DNA of 64,000 nt from Chloroflexota bacterium (GTDB taxonomy: Bacteria > Chloroflexota > Anaerolineae > Aggregatilineales > UBA2796): the NCBI GenBank assembly GCA_021325095.1, contig JAJPHV010000056.1:40041-104040 (forward strand), read 5' to 3'. Below the pieces are notes generated by a model. It saw only the letters and a program-made list of their open reading frames with translations, ran no database searches and was not told where the DNA came from. Shown here in pieces: positions 17,911-27,352 of the stretch. Position 1 is the stretch's first letter. Every line of letters begins with the position of its first letter. A program made the position numbers and the translations under genes.

Positions 17911-18630
17911 TCACTCTTCGGCAAGTCGATAACCAACGCCAGGCTCAGTCAGAAGGTAGCGGGGGTCCGTCGGGTCTTTCTCCAATTTGTGGCGGAGTTT
18001 TGCCATATACAGCCGCAGATACTGGCTTTCATTGGTATAGGAAGGCCCCCACACTTCTTTGAGAAGTTGGCGACCCGTGACCACCTTCCCGGCATAGCGA
18101 ACGAGGGTCGTCAGCAGTTTATATTCAATGGGTGTCAGGTGGACACTTTCGCCGTCGACAGTGACTTGTCGGCGGGCGAGATCCACGACGAGGCTCCCCA
18201 CCGAAAAAATCGGGTTGTCGTCGCCTTGAATAGCTCGGACGGCGTGACGCATAGCCACACGAATACGCGCCAGCAGTTCCTGGGTGCCGAATGGCTTGGT
18301 CAGGTAATCATCGGCCCCCGCGTCCAGGGCTGTCACCTTATCGTGTTCGCGTTCCCGCGCCGAGACGATGATGATCGGCGTGCTGCTCCATTCTCGAATT
18401 TGCCTGGTCAGATCCACGCCATCCACGTCGGGCAACCCGAGATCAAGGATGATCAGGTCAGGATGATGCAGGCCAAGCTCCTTCAGGCCCTCCTTTCCCC
18501 CGGTGACCTCGATCACGCGGTAGCCATGACTGTTAAGCGTTGCTCGCAGGAAACGCCGAATTTGCGCATCATCCTCGATGACCAGGATCAGGCCATTCGA
18601 GGCAGCTTGCATTTGCGTACTGTCTGTCAT
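17911..18630 (-). CDS. kdpE: KdpE-like response regulator
   Basis: This is an OmpR-type regulator of 239 residues. The receiver domain (about 14-125) has LVIEDDAQIRRF, the phospho-acceptor DLIILDLGLPDVDG and the lysine in LTKPFGTQEL. A C-terminal winged helix follows (LTPIEYKLLTTLVRYAGKVV, VRYAG/VWGPSY pattern typical of KdpE). The start ATG overlaps the stop of the sensor kinase gene by four bases, so the pair is translationally coupled. The kdpFABC genes are not in the window, so the regulated target is not shown. Confidence 0.9.
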   Translation of the reverse strand: MTDSTQMQAASNGLILVIEDDAQIRRFLRATLNSHGYRVIEVTGGKEGLKELGLHHPDLIILDLGLPDVDGVDLTRQIREWSSTPIIIVSAREREHDKVTALDAGADDYLTKPFGTQELLARIRVAMRHAVRAIQGDDNPIFSVGSLVVDLARRQVTVDGESVHLTPIEYKLLTTLVRYAGKVVTGRQLLKEVWGPSYTNESQYLRLYMAKLRHKLEKDPTDPRYLLTEPGVGYRLAEE

Positions 18631-20180
18631 AACTCCTCGTCAAAATGCGGCTGTTCGCCTTCGAGCGGGAGCGTAAAACGGAAGACCGCACCGCCTGCTG
18701 GGCCAGTGCGCGCCTCGATTGTTCCCTGATGGGCTTCGATAATGCCCCGGCAGATTGTCAGCCCCAAACCAACGCCCTCAGAGGTGACATTGGCAGAACG
18801 ATAAAACTTATCGAATATCTTCTCTTCATCACCGGGTACAATGCCCGGCCCCTGGTCCGCAATTTCAACGACGATGTCTTTCGCGGTGGCCGACGCAGAT
18901 AGCTCAATCGGCTTCCCTTCGGGCGCATACTTGATGGCATTCTCCAACAGGTTCACCAGCACCTGCTCGATCAGCACACTATCCATCGGAACGAGTGGCA
19001 GATCGGGTGGTAAATTCGTCACAATCGGCTGTCCACGACGGCGCTTACCAAGACGGCGAAGTGCGGCCCCAACCACCTCCTCTAAGGTCTGCCATTCTTT
19101 CTCGATATGCAAACCGCCCGACTCCAGGCGGGTCATGTCCAGTAAGTTTCCGACGAGACGGTTTAACCTGTGCGCTTCTTCGTAGGCCAGTTGCGCTAGT
19201 TCGTCATGTGTTTTGGGATCAAGCATTAGCCCCTGTTCAAGTAATGTACTTGCCGCGCCCATAATCGAGGCCAGGGGTGTGCGAAAATCGTGTGAAACCG
19301 AACTCAGCAGATTGCTCCGCAGTCGCTCTGTTTCGGCTTGCATTCGTGCCTGTTGTACTTCCTCGGTGAGCATAGCGCGTTCGATGGCAAGTGCAACCTG
19401 GTCGGCAACTGTGTCGAGGAACTGGCGGTCAGCAGGCCATAAGGGCGGTTGGGTGGGCGGGTGCAAAATGGCGATAACGCCCACAACCTTCTGTGATGTT
19501 TTCAGGGGGATATAGAGGTAGGTGCTCCCTGCCAGGTTGTCCGTGCCCGATCCGGCAGCTTGACGATGATCGTAGACCCACTGGGCGATGCCAATCTCCG
19601 GTTCCGGCGCATCCTGTATTCGCTGCGCGGCTCTTAGCTGAAGGGAAAGATTGTTTTCGGGCGAATAGATGAATGTGCTGCTGCCGAATTCTTCCCCGAT
19701 GTGTTGTACCGCAAGTGTGTACAGTTCCGGCAGCCCATTGGCACCAGAGAGCTTGTGATTCAGGGCGTATAGGCTGGCCGTGCGATGCTCTCGCTCCTGG
19801 GCAATGGCCGTCTGTTCTCGGCTGCGCACGGCCAGGGTGCTGATCGTCACCGCCACCAGGAGCATGACCAGTAGGGTCAAAACGTACTGAACTTCAGCAA
19901 TCGAAAAAGTCCCGTAGGGTTCGGTGAAGAAGACATCGAACGCAGCAGCGCTCAGAATGGTGGCAAGAATGGATGGCCCCCTGCCATAGTACAGCGCCGT
20001 GATCACAATACCCGTCAAGAAAACCATGCTCAGGTTGGCCGCATGGATGTTGGGGAACACCAGACCTGCAACGAACGTGCAGATCACGACGACCACTCCT
20101 GCGCGCAGGTATTGGCTGAAGCTGCTATGCTTACGGACAGGCTTGCGAACCGGCCCAGGCATTCCGGCAGTGTGGTTCAT
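18627..20180 (-). CDS. kdpD: KdpD-like sensor histidine kinase lacking the N-terminal KdpD domain
   Basis: The 517-residue kinase begins with a four-helix DUF4118 membrane module (residues about 25-120, with AFDVFFTEPYGTFS). A GAF domain (about 150-280), a HisKA helix with the H-box SVSHDFRTPLASIMGAA and a HATPase (NLLENAIKYAPEG, DQGPGIVPGDEEKIFDKFY, GVGLGLTICRGI) follow. Classical KdpD is about 890 residues, with an ATP-binding KdpD domain and USP domain at the front; both are missing here. A GAGGGATCG ribosome-binding site supports the start at 20180, so this is not a mis-called start. Signals are probably read by the membrane and GAF parts. Confidence 0.88.
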   Translation of the reverse strand: MNHTAGMPGPVRKPVRKHSSFSQYLRAGVVVVICTFVAGLVFPNIHAANLSMVFLTGIVITALYYGRGPSILATILSAAAFDVFFTEPYGTFSIAEVQYVLTLLVMLLVAVTISTLAVRSREQTAIAQEREHRTASLYALNHKLSGANGLPELYTLAVQHIGEEFGSSTFIYSPENNLSLQLRAAQRIQDAPEPEIGIAQWVYDHRQAAGSGTDNLAGSTYLYIPLKTSQKVVGVIAILHPPTQPPLWPADRQFLDTVADQVALAIERAMLTEEVQQARMQAETERLRSNLLSSVSHDFRTPLASIMGAASTLLEQGLMLDPKTHDELAQLAYEEAHRLNRLVGNLLDMTRLESGGLHIEKEWQTLEEVVGAALRRLGKRRRGQPIVTNLPPDLPLVPMDSVLIEQVLVNLLENAIKYAPEGKPIELSASATAKDIVVEIADQGPGIVPGDEEKIFDKFYRSANVTSEGVGLGLTICRGIIEAHQGTIEARTGPAGGAVFRFTLPLEGEQPHFDEEL

Positions 20181-20346
20181 CGATCCCTCGCCCGACTCTC
20201 CAGGCTACATACTGGAGAATTGTAGTTGCCAGCGGGCCAAAGACAATGCCCAAAACTAGCCAGAGAATCGAGGATACCCGACCTTCCCCACCGGGCACGA
20301 ATGCATGCATTAAGTGTACCACGTTGGAAAACAGTTTGCCTCCCAT
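20131..20346 (-). CDS. Possible small membrane protein overlapping kdpD
   Basis: A 71-codon frame upstream of, and overlapping, the kinase start by 50 bases would encode a protein with one hydrophobic helix (SILWLVLGIVFGPLATTILQYVAW). A long overlap in a different frame is unusual, so this may be chance; if real it could couple translation of the kinase. Low support. Confidence 0.25.
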   Translation of the reverse strand: MGGKLFSNVVHLMHAFVPGGEGRVSSILWLVLGIVFGPLATTILQYVAWRVGRGIDEPHCRNAWAGSQACP

Positions 20347-20499
20347 GATCCAGCCCTGTAACTCTTGACAGCCTAGAACGCCTGTGCTATCATTCCCCCA
20401 ATGAACACACCGTTCCCTGCCACTCTCTTACCAACCGTATGCCACCTGATCCGTGCCTGTGAAACAGGCGGAACAGGCGTCACTCACTTACTAATAGCC

Positions 20500-20552
20500 C
20501 TTCCTCCCCCTCGCCAGTTGGCGAGGGGGCCGGGGGGCGAGGTTAACCGCCC
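20500..20552. repeat. Dispersed GC-rich palindromic intergenic repeat
   Basis: A CCCCCTCGCC / GGCGAGGGGG stem is followed by CCGGGGGGCGAGG. The same building blocks recur at about 14391, 21165, 27226 and 44170, always between genes. It looks like a REP- or MITE-like family. The surrounding gap 20347-20709 holds no other recognised feature. Confidence 0.5.
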
Positions 20553-20709
20553 TCCATTCGTCACCCCCGCCGCGTGACGTTTGTCCCCAATTTGTCTCAG
20601 TTCATTGCTCTGGCGCGCGGCTTTCCCTATACTTGCGGCGCAAGGTTCGTAATCAACAGTGCGCGCGCAGCCTTTTTCGCGCCGCGCCCTCTGGAACAGT
20701 GAGGTCTCT

Positions 20710-21147
20710 ATGGCTCCCATCCTCGTCCGCTCCGAGCAGGGCTACCGGACGGCTATCCACGTCCGCAACCACACCGTCATCACCGATGAACCCCTCCACG
20801 ATGGAGGCACGGACAGCGGCCCCACCCCAATGGAACTCGCCATCGGCACAGCCGGAGCCTGCATCGCCGTCACCGTGCGCGCCTATGCGCTGCGCAAGGG
20901 CTGGCCGCTGGAGGGCGTCACGGTAGAGCTTGAGTCGCAGCGCTTCAAGCGTGAGGACTACCCGGCCTACACGGGCGACGCGCCCTACATCACCGAGATC
21001 CGCGAGCGCATCGAGTTTCACGGCCCGCTCACAGATGAGCAGAAGGCGCGGCTCATGACCATCGCCGCCAGGTGTCCGGTGCACCTGCTGCTCGAAAATC
21101 CCGTCTTCTTCGTTGACGAAATGGTCATCGCCGAGCCGAGCCGTTAA
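20710..21147 (+). CDS. OsmC-family thiol peroxidase
   Basis: The ATG at 20710 follows GTGAGGTC and gives 145 residues. OsmC/Ohr proteins reduce organic hydroperoxides through two cysteines; both are present, in GTAGACIAVTVRAYA and AARCPVHLLLENPV. PTPMELAIGT is the typical helix start before the first cysteine. The arrangement is OsmC rather than Ohr. Upstream and downstream flanks carry dispersed palindromic repeats. A stand-alone gene, cytoplasmic. Confidence 0.9.
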   Translation: MAPILVRSEQGYRTAIHVRNHTVITDEPLHDGGTDSGPTPMELAIGTAGACIAVTVRAYALRKGWPLEGVTVELESQRFKREDYPAYTGDAPYITEIRERIEFHGPLTDEQKARLMTIAARCPVHLLLENPVFFVDEMVIAEPSR

Positions 21148-21164
21148 CGCACCATGCGGCGTCC

Positions 21165-21206
21165 TGGCCCCTCGCCCGTCCTGGGAGAGGGGTTGGGGTG
21201 AGGGCC
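21165..21206. repeat. Dispersed GC-rich palindromic intergenic repeat
   Basis: The segment contains GGCCCCTCGCCCGTCC then GGGAGAGGGGTTGGGGTGAGG, the same family as at 27226-27331, located right after the OsmC gene. Confidence 0.5.
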
Positions 21207-21272
21207 AACACTTCTCGGATTACACCCGTCTCTGCTTGTGGAGAAGGGTTGAGCGCGAAGCTAACTACAACC

Positions 21273-22670
21273 CTATCGGCAAACACCTCTTATGCAGGAA
21301 CCGCTGCAACAACCTGGCCCGGATGGTGAACACTTTTTGCCTAAGGGTACGCAAGCCCCGCCACCTCCCGGTTCCGCTGGCGCGAATGGGCAGTCCTGCG
21401 GGCAGGTGTAGTAGCTCTCCCCGTTCGGATCGCAGAAACCGTTGCAGTTGCAGGGCAGCCCCGGCTGCGTCGGCTGGCACGTGTTGTTCGTCGAGACCGG
21501 TGCATTCTGCGTTGGCGGGGGCGGCACTTTGGTGGGCGGCAGCCTGACGTCACAGCCTTGAACCGTCAGCCCGGCGGCTCTGGCGACGCCGCACAGCGTC
21601 CTGATGTAGATCGGAGCCAGCCGATCCGCCAGCGCAATCGGCCTCGGTAAACCCGGCGGGAGGACAAGTTGCAGACCGTCTTTGCCACCCAGCGGGAAAG
21701 TCCGCAGTTGCCCGCCGGGTGTCCTGTACAGCGTGCCGCCGACGATCACCCCGATCTCGCCTTCCAGTGTCCACAGCGTGATCCGGTTGGGCGTGCCGGG
21801 CGTAAAGGTGAACACGCCCGTTGAACCCATCACGATGTCCGCCCCGTTCAGCCTGAAGGTCACGGTCTGGCCTTTCGGGCTTTTTACGTACAACCCGGCG
21901 GGCGGAATATCCTTGCAGCTTGACTGCACCCCGATGCCCGTCGTGAAGTAGAAGGCGCTGACGCCCGGCAAAGTCTGAACCGCCGGGTCGCTCATGGCAA
22001 GTGTCGTCGGGTCGCAGTCCAGCGCGAACACGTCGGCGAAGCCCCACCCCTTCTGGCCCTGGCTCTCCCCCCAGAGCCACCGTCCATCGACGGAGCGCCC
22101 GGAGAACGTCACAGGCGTGCCGGTTTTCAGCAGTTGAATCTGCGGTTCGTTCGGGCCGGGGTTGGCCCGCAGAAAGGTAGCGCGCCGCGCCGTGCCGTTG
22201 CAGGTTGTGGTCGTCGCGGGTTGCGCCACAGCCCCGATGGGCGCGGCCTGCCCGGCCAGCGTCGTATCGCCGTACACGATGAACGTCACCGCCTGTCCGC
22301 TGCTGGTCCCTTCCAGGCCCGTCGGCTGTGCCTTGATGACGGCGATGCCCCATTCTCCGCTGTCGGGGTTGAGCGGCCCGGCCTTCAGCGACTTGACGAC
22401 GCTCAGTGGAGCCGTGTCCCCTTCCTTCGCCAGGGTGCTGGGCGTGGTGTCGTTCGTGTACTCCACCGTGATCTGCCGGTTGCCATAGCAGACCTCATCC
22501 CGATCCATCGTGCTGCAACCCGCCGAAAGGTGCTGCTCGACGTTGGACAGCAACTGGGCACAGACTGTGTTGGTGCTCTGTGCCGTGCTGACGTGTGGCA
22601 CCCACAGGGCCATTCCGGCGACGCAAAGCGTCATCAATGTCAGGGCAAGCGTTTTGGGAGACATAGGCAT
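21273..22670 (-). CDS. Secreted cysteine-rich protein with SH3-like and knottin-like parts
   Basis: The ATG at 22670 (or 22664) follows GAGGAAGG and opens a clear signal peptide (LALTLMTLCVAGMALWVP, cleavage after STAQS). The mature part has an SH3b-like stretch (VTFSGRSVDGRWLWGE, KGWGFADVF) and a beta-rich middle. The last 100 residues are Pro-rich and then Cys-rich: a calcium-loop-like CNCNGFCDPNGESYYTC is followed by a final 26-residue motif with spacing C-x6-C-x6-CC-x3-C-x4-C, the inhibitor-cystine-knot pattern. Secreted or surface-bound. Function unknown. Confidence 0.8.
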   Translation of the reverse strand: MPMSPKTLALTLMTLCVAGMALWVPHVSTAQSTNTVCAQLLSNVEQHLSAGCSTMDRDEVCYGNRQITVEYTNDTTPSTLAKEGDTAPLSVVKSLKAGPLNPDSGEWGIAVIKAQPTGLEGTSSGQAVTFIVYGDTTLAGQAAPIGAVAQPATTTTCNGTARRATFLRANPGPNEPQIQLLKTGTPVTFSGRSVDGRWLWGESQGQKGWGFADVFALDCDPTTLAMSDPAVQTLPGVSAFYFTTGIGVQSSCKDIPPAGLYVKSPKGQTVTFRLNGADIVMGSTGVFTFTPGTPNRITLWTLEGEIGVIVGGTLYRTPGGQLRTFPLGGKDGLQLVLPPGLPRPIALADRLAPIYIRTLCGVARAAGLTVQGCDVRLPPTKVPPPPTQNAPVSTNNTCQPTQPGLPCNCNGFCDPNGESYYTCPQDCPFAPAEPGGGGACVPLGKKCSPSGPGCCSGSCIRGVCR

Positions 22671-23035
22671 TACCTTCCTCGCGCTACGTCCGGGCTGTAG
22701 AAGGCCAGTATAGTTCAGGTTGGGTTCGCTCGCCTGACGCCTGGATGACGATCCCTCACCGGGAGGGCTGATTGGCTGCCTTTGCACGCAGACAGGCGGA
22801 ACGTCCCACCGAGTCTTATCAAGACGGTCAGACGCCAAGCCTGTGATAATTGTCACTATCCACAGCCGGAGGTCAGAGACATAATGCAGCATAGTGGCGG
22901 TTATGGTGAAACCTCAGTTGTCATGTTTCGATAGTGGACTTGCCTGATCCCAGACCTCCGGTGGACGCCCTCACCTTCGATGACAGGTTGTTTCTCCGCC
23001 ATCAAGTATCTAGCCAGAATAAAGGAGTGCTAACT
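22671..23035. other. Divergent intergenic region
   Basis: The 365 bases between the secreted-protein gene and the acyl-CoA synthetase gene must carry two promoters. No repeat, RNA gene or convincing ORF was recognised; the upstream in-frame extension of the downstream gene from 22934 lacks a ribosome-binding site. Confidence 0.4.
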
Positions 23036-25780
23036 GTGGTGAACGCGATTAAACCAACCGCAGGTGATCCCAGCAGCGACATTTTCCGTTATGCTCACCC
23101 CTCGCTGGACTACATCTTCAGGCCGCACAGCGTGGCCGTTGTCGGCGCAACGGAGAAGGCGGGCAGTGTCGGGCGGACCATCCTGTGGAATCTGATCAGT
23201 AATCCCTTTGGCGGGACGGTCTACCCGATCAACCCCAAACGAACCAACGTGCTAGGTGTTCGGGCTTACCCAAGCCTGGCCGACGTTCCTGAAAAGATCG
23301 ATCTGGCGGTGATTGTCACCCCCGCCACGACAGTGCCCGGCATCATCAAGGAAGCCACCGAGCTAGGCGTAAAAGGGGCCATCGTCATCTCCGCAGGCTT
23401 CAAGGAGATCGGCCCGGAGGGCGCCGAACTGGAGAGGCAAATCCTCGAATACGCCCAGCACGGACATATGCGCATTATCGGGCCGAACTGCCTGGGCGTC
23501 ATGAGTCCGCTCACCGGTCTCAATGCCACCTTCGCCAGCGCCATGGCTCGCCCTGGCAACGTGGGCTTTATCAGTCAGAGCGGCGCGTTGTGCACGGCAG
23601 TCCTCGACTGGAGTCTGCAAGAGCAGGTCGGCTTCAGCGCCTTTGTGTCCATCGGCTCGATGCTGGACATCAGTTGGGGCGATCTGATCTACTACCTGGG
23701 CGACGACCCCGACACCAAGAGCATCGTCATCTATATGGAAAGCATCGGCAACGCCAAGGCGTTTCTTTCCGCTGCACGCGAAGTGGCCCTGACCAAACCG
23801 ATCATCGTCATCAAGGCAGGCCGCACCGAGGCCGCCGCCAAAGCAGCCGCCTCTCACACTGGCTCCCTCACTGGCAGCGACGAAGTGCTCGATGCGGCTT
23901 TCCGGCGTAGCGGCGTCCTGCGCGTCAACAGCATCGCCGAACTGTTCGCCATGACCGAGGTGCTCGCCAAACAACCGCGCCCCTCCGGGCCAAAACTGAC
24001 GATCTTGACCAACGCCGGTGGGCCTGGTGTGCTCGCCACCGACGCCCTCATCTCCGGCGGCGGCGAACTGGCGGAAATCTCGGAGGGCACATTTGAAAGG
24101 CTCAACCAGATCCTCCCGCCGGCCTGGAGCCACAACAACCCCATCGACATTCTGGGCGATGCCGACCCGGAACGCTACGCGAAGGCGTTGGAAATCGCAG
24201 GCAGCGATCCCAATAGCAACGGTTTGCTAGTCATTCTCACGCCACAGGCCATGACTGACCCGACCCAGACGGCAGAACACCTGAAGCCCTATGCGCATAT
24301 CGCGGGCAAACCGGTGCTCGCCAGTTGGATGGGCGGGCAGACGGTCTCAACGGGTGAGTCCATCCTGAGCAACATTGGCATTCCGACCTTCCCCTATCCT
24401 GACACTGCTGCCAACATCTTCAACTATATGTGGCGCTATACCTGGAACCTGCGCGGTCTGTACGAGACACCTACGCTCTCGGTGGACGACGAACACGGCC
24501 CCGACTGCGCGACGGTGGATAGGATCATCCGAACGGTGCGTGAATCCGGCAGGACCATCCTGACCGAATTCGAGTCGAAGCAGCTCCTGGCCGCCTACGG
24601 CATCCCTACCGTCGAGACCCACATCGCCCAGACACCGGAAGAGGCCGTCAGGTTCGCTGACCAGATCGGCTACCCGGTGGTGCTCAAGCTCTACTCGGAA
24701 ACGATCACTCACAAGACGGATGTGGGCGGCGTCAAGCTGAACCTGGGCAGCGCACAGGCTGTGCAGGATGCTCACGACCAGATCAAGGCCGACGTCAGCG
24801 AAAAAGTTGGCCCCAGCCACTTCCAGGGCGTGACTGTCCAACCCATGATCAAACTCGACGGCTACGAGATCATCATCGGCAGCAGCCTCGACCCGCAGTT
24901 TGGGCCGGTGCTGCTTTTCGGCACAGGCGGCCAGTTGGTGGAGGTCTTCAAGGATCGGGCGCTGGGCTTCCCGCCGCTCAACACCACACTGGCCCGCCGC
25001 ATGATGGAGCAAACTCGCATCTACAAAGCGCTAAAGGGCGTGCGCGGGCGCAAACCCGTTGACCTGGCCGCATTGGAGCAATTGATGGTGCGCTTCAGCC
25101 AGTTGGTGGCCGAACAGCGGCTCATCAAAGAGATCGACATTAACCCACTGCTGGCCTCCCCTGAACGCCTGCTCGCGCTCGACGCTCGCATCGTCTTGCA
25201 CGACCCGGACGTCACCGAAGATAAAGTACCCGGCCTCGCCGTCCGTCCCTACCCGATCCAGTACGTTCAGCCCTGGACGACCCGAGAAGGCAAGGTCGTT
25301 ACGATCCGCCCCATTCGGCCCGAAGACGAACCGCTCATGATCCGCTTCCACGAGACGCTTTCGGAGCGCAGTGTCTACATGCGCTACTTCAACGAACTCA
25401 AATTGAGCCAGCGCATCAAGCACGAGCGGCTGTCACGCATCTGCTTCATCGACTATGACCGCGAAATGGCGCTGGTGGTGGAGTACCGCAACCCGAAGAC
25501 CAATGAGCGCGATATTCTGGGCGTAGGTCGCCTCAGCAAACTGCACGGCAAAGACGAAGCGGAATTCGCCATCCTGATCGCGGACAAAGCCCAGGGGCAG
25601 GGCCTGGGCAAGGAATTGCTGAGTCGCCTGTTGCAGGTCGCCCGTCAGGAACGAATTCAGCATGTCGCTGGACATATCCTGCCCGACAATGCCGCCATGC
25701 AGCACATTTGCAAGCAGCTTGGCTTCCAACTGAATTATCGCAGCGACCTGAACGCGATACGGGCTGAGATTACGTTGTAG
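23036..25780 (+). CDS. ADP-forming acyl-CoA synthetase fused to a GNAT acetyltransferase
   Basis: The GTG at 23036 lies 8 bases after AAAGGAG and gives 914 residues. Order of domains: CoA-binding Rossmann (about 25-150, [14 protein letters not shown]), succinyl-CoA-ligase-like part with the histidine-loop [17 protein letters not shown] (about 290), second ligase domain, ATP-grasp (about 475-700, [19 protein letters not shown]), then a GNAT domain (about 735-910, [21 protein letters not shown]). The NDP-forming acetate-CoA ligase part makes acetyl-CoA and ATP reversibly. The active histidine appears kept, unlike in PatZ-type regulatory lysine acetyltransferases, so it may be both an enzyme and a protein acetyltransferase. 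Confidence 0.9.
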   Translation: MVNAIKPTAGDPSSDIFRYAHPSLDYIFRPHSVAVVGATEKAGSVGRTILWNLISNPFGGTVYPINPKRTNVLGVRAYPSLADVPEKIDLAVIVTPATTVPGIIKEATELGVKGAIVISAGFKEIGPEGAELERQILEYAQHGHMRIIGPNCLGVMSPLTGLNATFASAMARPGNVGFISQSGALCTAVLDWSLQEQVGFSAFVSIGSMLDISWGDLIYYLGDDPDTKSIVIYMESIGNAKAFLSAAREVALTKPIIVIKAGRTEAAAKAAASHTGSLTGSDEVLDAAFRRSGVLRVNSIAELFAMTEVLAKQPRPSGPKLTILTNAGGPGVLATDALISGGGELAEISEGTFERLNQILPPAWSHNNPIDILGDADPERYAKALEIAGSDPNSNGLLVILTPQAMTDPTQTAEHLKPYAHIAGKPVLASWMGGQTVSTGESILSNIGIPTFPYPDTAANIFNYMWRYTWNLRGLYETPTLSVDDEHGPDCATVDRIIRTVRESGRTILTEFESKQLLAAYGIPTVETHIAQTPEEAVRFADQIGYPVVLKLYSETITHKTDVGGVKLNLGSAQAVQDAHDQIKADVSEKVGPSHFQGVTVQPMIKLDGYEIIIGSSLDPQFGPVLLFGTGGQLVEVFKDRALGFPPLNTTLARRMMEQTRIYKALKGVRGRKPVDLAALEQLMVRFSQLVAEQRLIKEIDINPLLASPERLLALDARIVLHDPDVTEDKVPGLAVRPYPIQYVQPWTTREGKVVTIRPIRPEDEPLMIRFHETLSERSVYMRYFNELKLSQRIKHERLSRICFIDYDREMALVVEYRNPKTNERDILGVGRLSKLHGKDEAEFAILIADKAQGQGLGKELLSRLLQVARQERIQHVAGHILPDNAAMQHICKQLGFQLNYRSDLNAIRAEITL

Positions 25781-25803
25781 GCACTTCACGCCTGGACTAT
25801 GAA

Positions 25804-25837
25804 TTGAGGGGACTTTGAGCACCCGAAGTCCCCTCAA
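25804..25837. terminator. Terminator between convergent genes
   Basis: A perfect 12-bp stem (TTGAGGGGACTT, 10-base loop) sits between the acyl-CoA synthetase stop at 25780 and the end of the reverse cytochrome gene at 25930. It probably serves both sides. Confidence 0.7.
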
Positions 25838-25929
25838 CACCCATTCTGACCAGGCCAGCGCAAGATCATCATCGCCAGGCTGCCGCGATGCCCCATCCCG
25901 CAGTAGGCGGCCATCGGCGTCTCTTTAAC

Positions 25930-27210
25930 TCAAGGCTTTGGCTGATCGGTACGCTGGTAAGTGTGGCATTCGTGGCAATAGCGGCTGGCCTGCTGGTCTG
26001 GCTTTTGCTGGCACTTGGAACCCGTCACCAGCGGCACGGGGTAACGTATCCCTGTGGCTTTGCCGGTCAGTATCCACTGCTTACCTTCCTGGTGAACATT
26101 CCAGATCGGCTCCCCGCGCTGCGTGATCAGGATCGTCGCGCCCACCGGTAGATCATCGACGTTCGGATTCAGCCTGGAATAGCGCAGTGCCAGATCGTTT
26201 TCCTGGACGACAGCCTGGGGCGGGGGTGCATCCAGCGTGCCATGACAGTTCTTACACTGGATATACTGCGCCTCGGTGCGGTTGTTGTGCAGCACACCAT
26301 CGCCCATCACTTCTTGCGAGGTATGGCAGTCGATACAGTCCAACTCAAACTCGCAGCGTGTGAACTGGCCGATAGGTTGGTAGTATTCGCGGGCACGTTT
26401 GGCCTCGGCGGAAAGGTCAACACGAGCGGGCAGGTCCGTCCTGGGCACAAAGGTCATGCTGCGCAGGTCATAGTTGCCCCGATTGTGGCAGTGGTTGCAC
26501 TGCGTGTAGGGGATCGCCGTCGTGAAGGTATGTTGCAGCGGGTAGCCCACCTTGTCTTTCGGGATAGCTGGGTCGCTGCCTTGATACTTTCCATCGGTTC
26601 CGTACAGGACGTGGCAGCTTGAGCAGCCTGTGCTGCGGTGGTAATAGTCGGCCTTGATCGGTTCCGCATTCAGGTGACACGACAGGCAGTTGGTCGAAAA
26701 GTGCTGCACAGGCATAGGATCGGTTGGTTTCACGGTAAAGGCCGGCAGATCACCGATAGGGATGGTGGCGTAATGGGCCTTGTCATCGGGTTGCAGGCCA
26801 AACGCCCGCCGAACAAGTGCAATCGCCCCGGCATAGGTGGACATGATGGTGCGTGGGACGAGCGCCGTCTGCGCCGCGTGGCACTCGCCGCAGTATTTCC
26901 CGGCCACGTCCAGCGCCGCCGGGTTGCGGATCATGCCCGCGTGCGCGCTTTCGGCGGCAGTAGCCAGCCGGTTGCCCGCGTGGCACGACACGCAGCCGAA
27001 TTCGGAGATCGGATGCGAGGCGCTGATCGATTCGATCCCATTGTGACAGGTCAGGCAGCGCTCTGCCTGGTTCGTCCGCGTTGGCCTGATCTCGAATATT
27101 GTCTGGTGCGGCGAGGCTGCGAACAGGACGACCCCGATCAGCCCGAATACGACGAACACCGTCAGCGGAACGAGCATGGGCAAACGAGGGGAGCGCTTCG
27201 ACTCAAGCAT
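25930..27210 (-). CDS. Membrane-anchored nonaheme c-type cytochrome
   Basis: The 426-residue protein has an N-terminal hydrophobic segment (LTVFVVFGLIGVVLF, residues about 14-30) acting as uncleaved anchor or signal, and nine CxxCH haem sites: CLTCH, CVSCH, CGECH, CLSCH, CSSCH, CNHCH, CIDCH, CKNCH and CHECH. The spacing resembles the NapC/NrfH-octahaem relatives only loosely. It is the last gene of the sulfur-type operon, so it is likely to pass electrons between the NrfD/ferredoxin unit and an outside partner. Faces the cell exterior. Confidence 0.92.
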   Translation of the reverse strand: MLESKRSPRLPMLVPLTVFVVFGLIGVVLFAASPHQTIFEIRPTRTNQAERCLTCHNGIESISASHPISEFGCVSCHAGNRLATAAESAHAGMIRNPAALDVAGKYCGECHAAQTALVPRTIMSTYAGAIALVRRAFGLQPDDKAHYATIPIGDLPAFTVKPTDPMPVQHFSTNCLSCHLNAEPIKADYYHRSTGCSSCHVLYGTDGKYQGSDPAIPKDKVGYPLQHTFTTAIPYTQCNHCHNRGNYDLRSMTFVPRTDLPARVDLSAEAKRAREYYQPIGQFTRCEFELDCIDCHTSQEVMGDGVLHNNRTEAQYIQCKNCHGTLDAPPPQAVVQENDLALRYSRLNPNVDDLPVGATILITQRGEPIWNVHQEGKQWILTGKATGIRYPVPLVTGSKCQQKPDQQASRYCHECHTYQRTDQPKP

Positions 27211-27225
27211 GGTGGAGGTGTTTTT

Positions 27226-27331
27226 ACCTCACCCTTAACTCCCTCGCCGAATTCGGCGAGGGAAACCGATTGGCGCTCCGGCGATGGATTGCTCCCCTCT
27301 CCGCAAGCGGAGAGGGGCCAGGGGTGAGGTT
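27226..27331. repeat. Composite palindromic repeat inside the operon
   Basis: Two perfect palindromes, 27241-27262 (CCCTCGCCGAA half) and 27294-27317 (CCCCTCTCCGC, AA loop), are bracketed by ACCTCACCC and its complement GGGTGAGGT. The unit sits in the 142-base gap between nrfD-like and nonaheme genes, so it may weaken or stabilise the distal transcript. Related copies are at about 20500 and 21165. Confidence 0.65.
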
Positions 27332-27352
27332 CTGCGCGACATGAACCATTGG

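Noticed and set aside
21273..22892. 539-codon version of the secreted protein
   Set aside because: The first 74 residues hide the signal peptide and lack a ribosome-binding site; the ATG at 22670 or 22664 is better.
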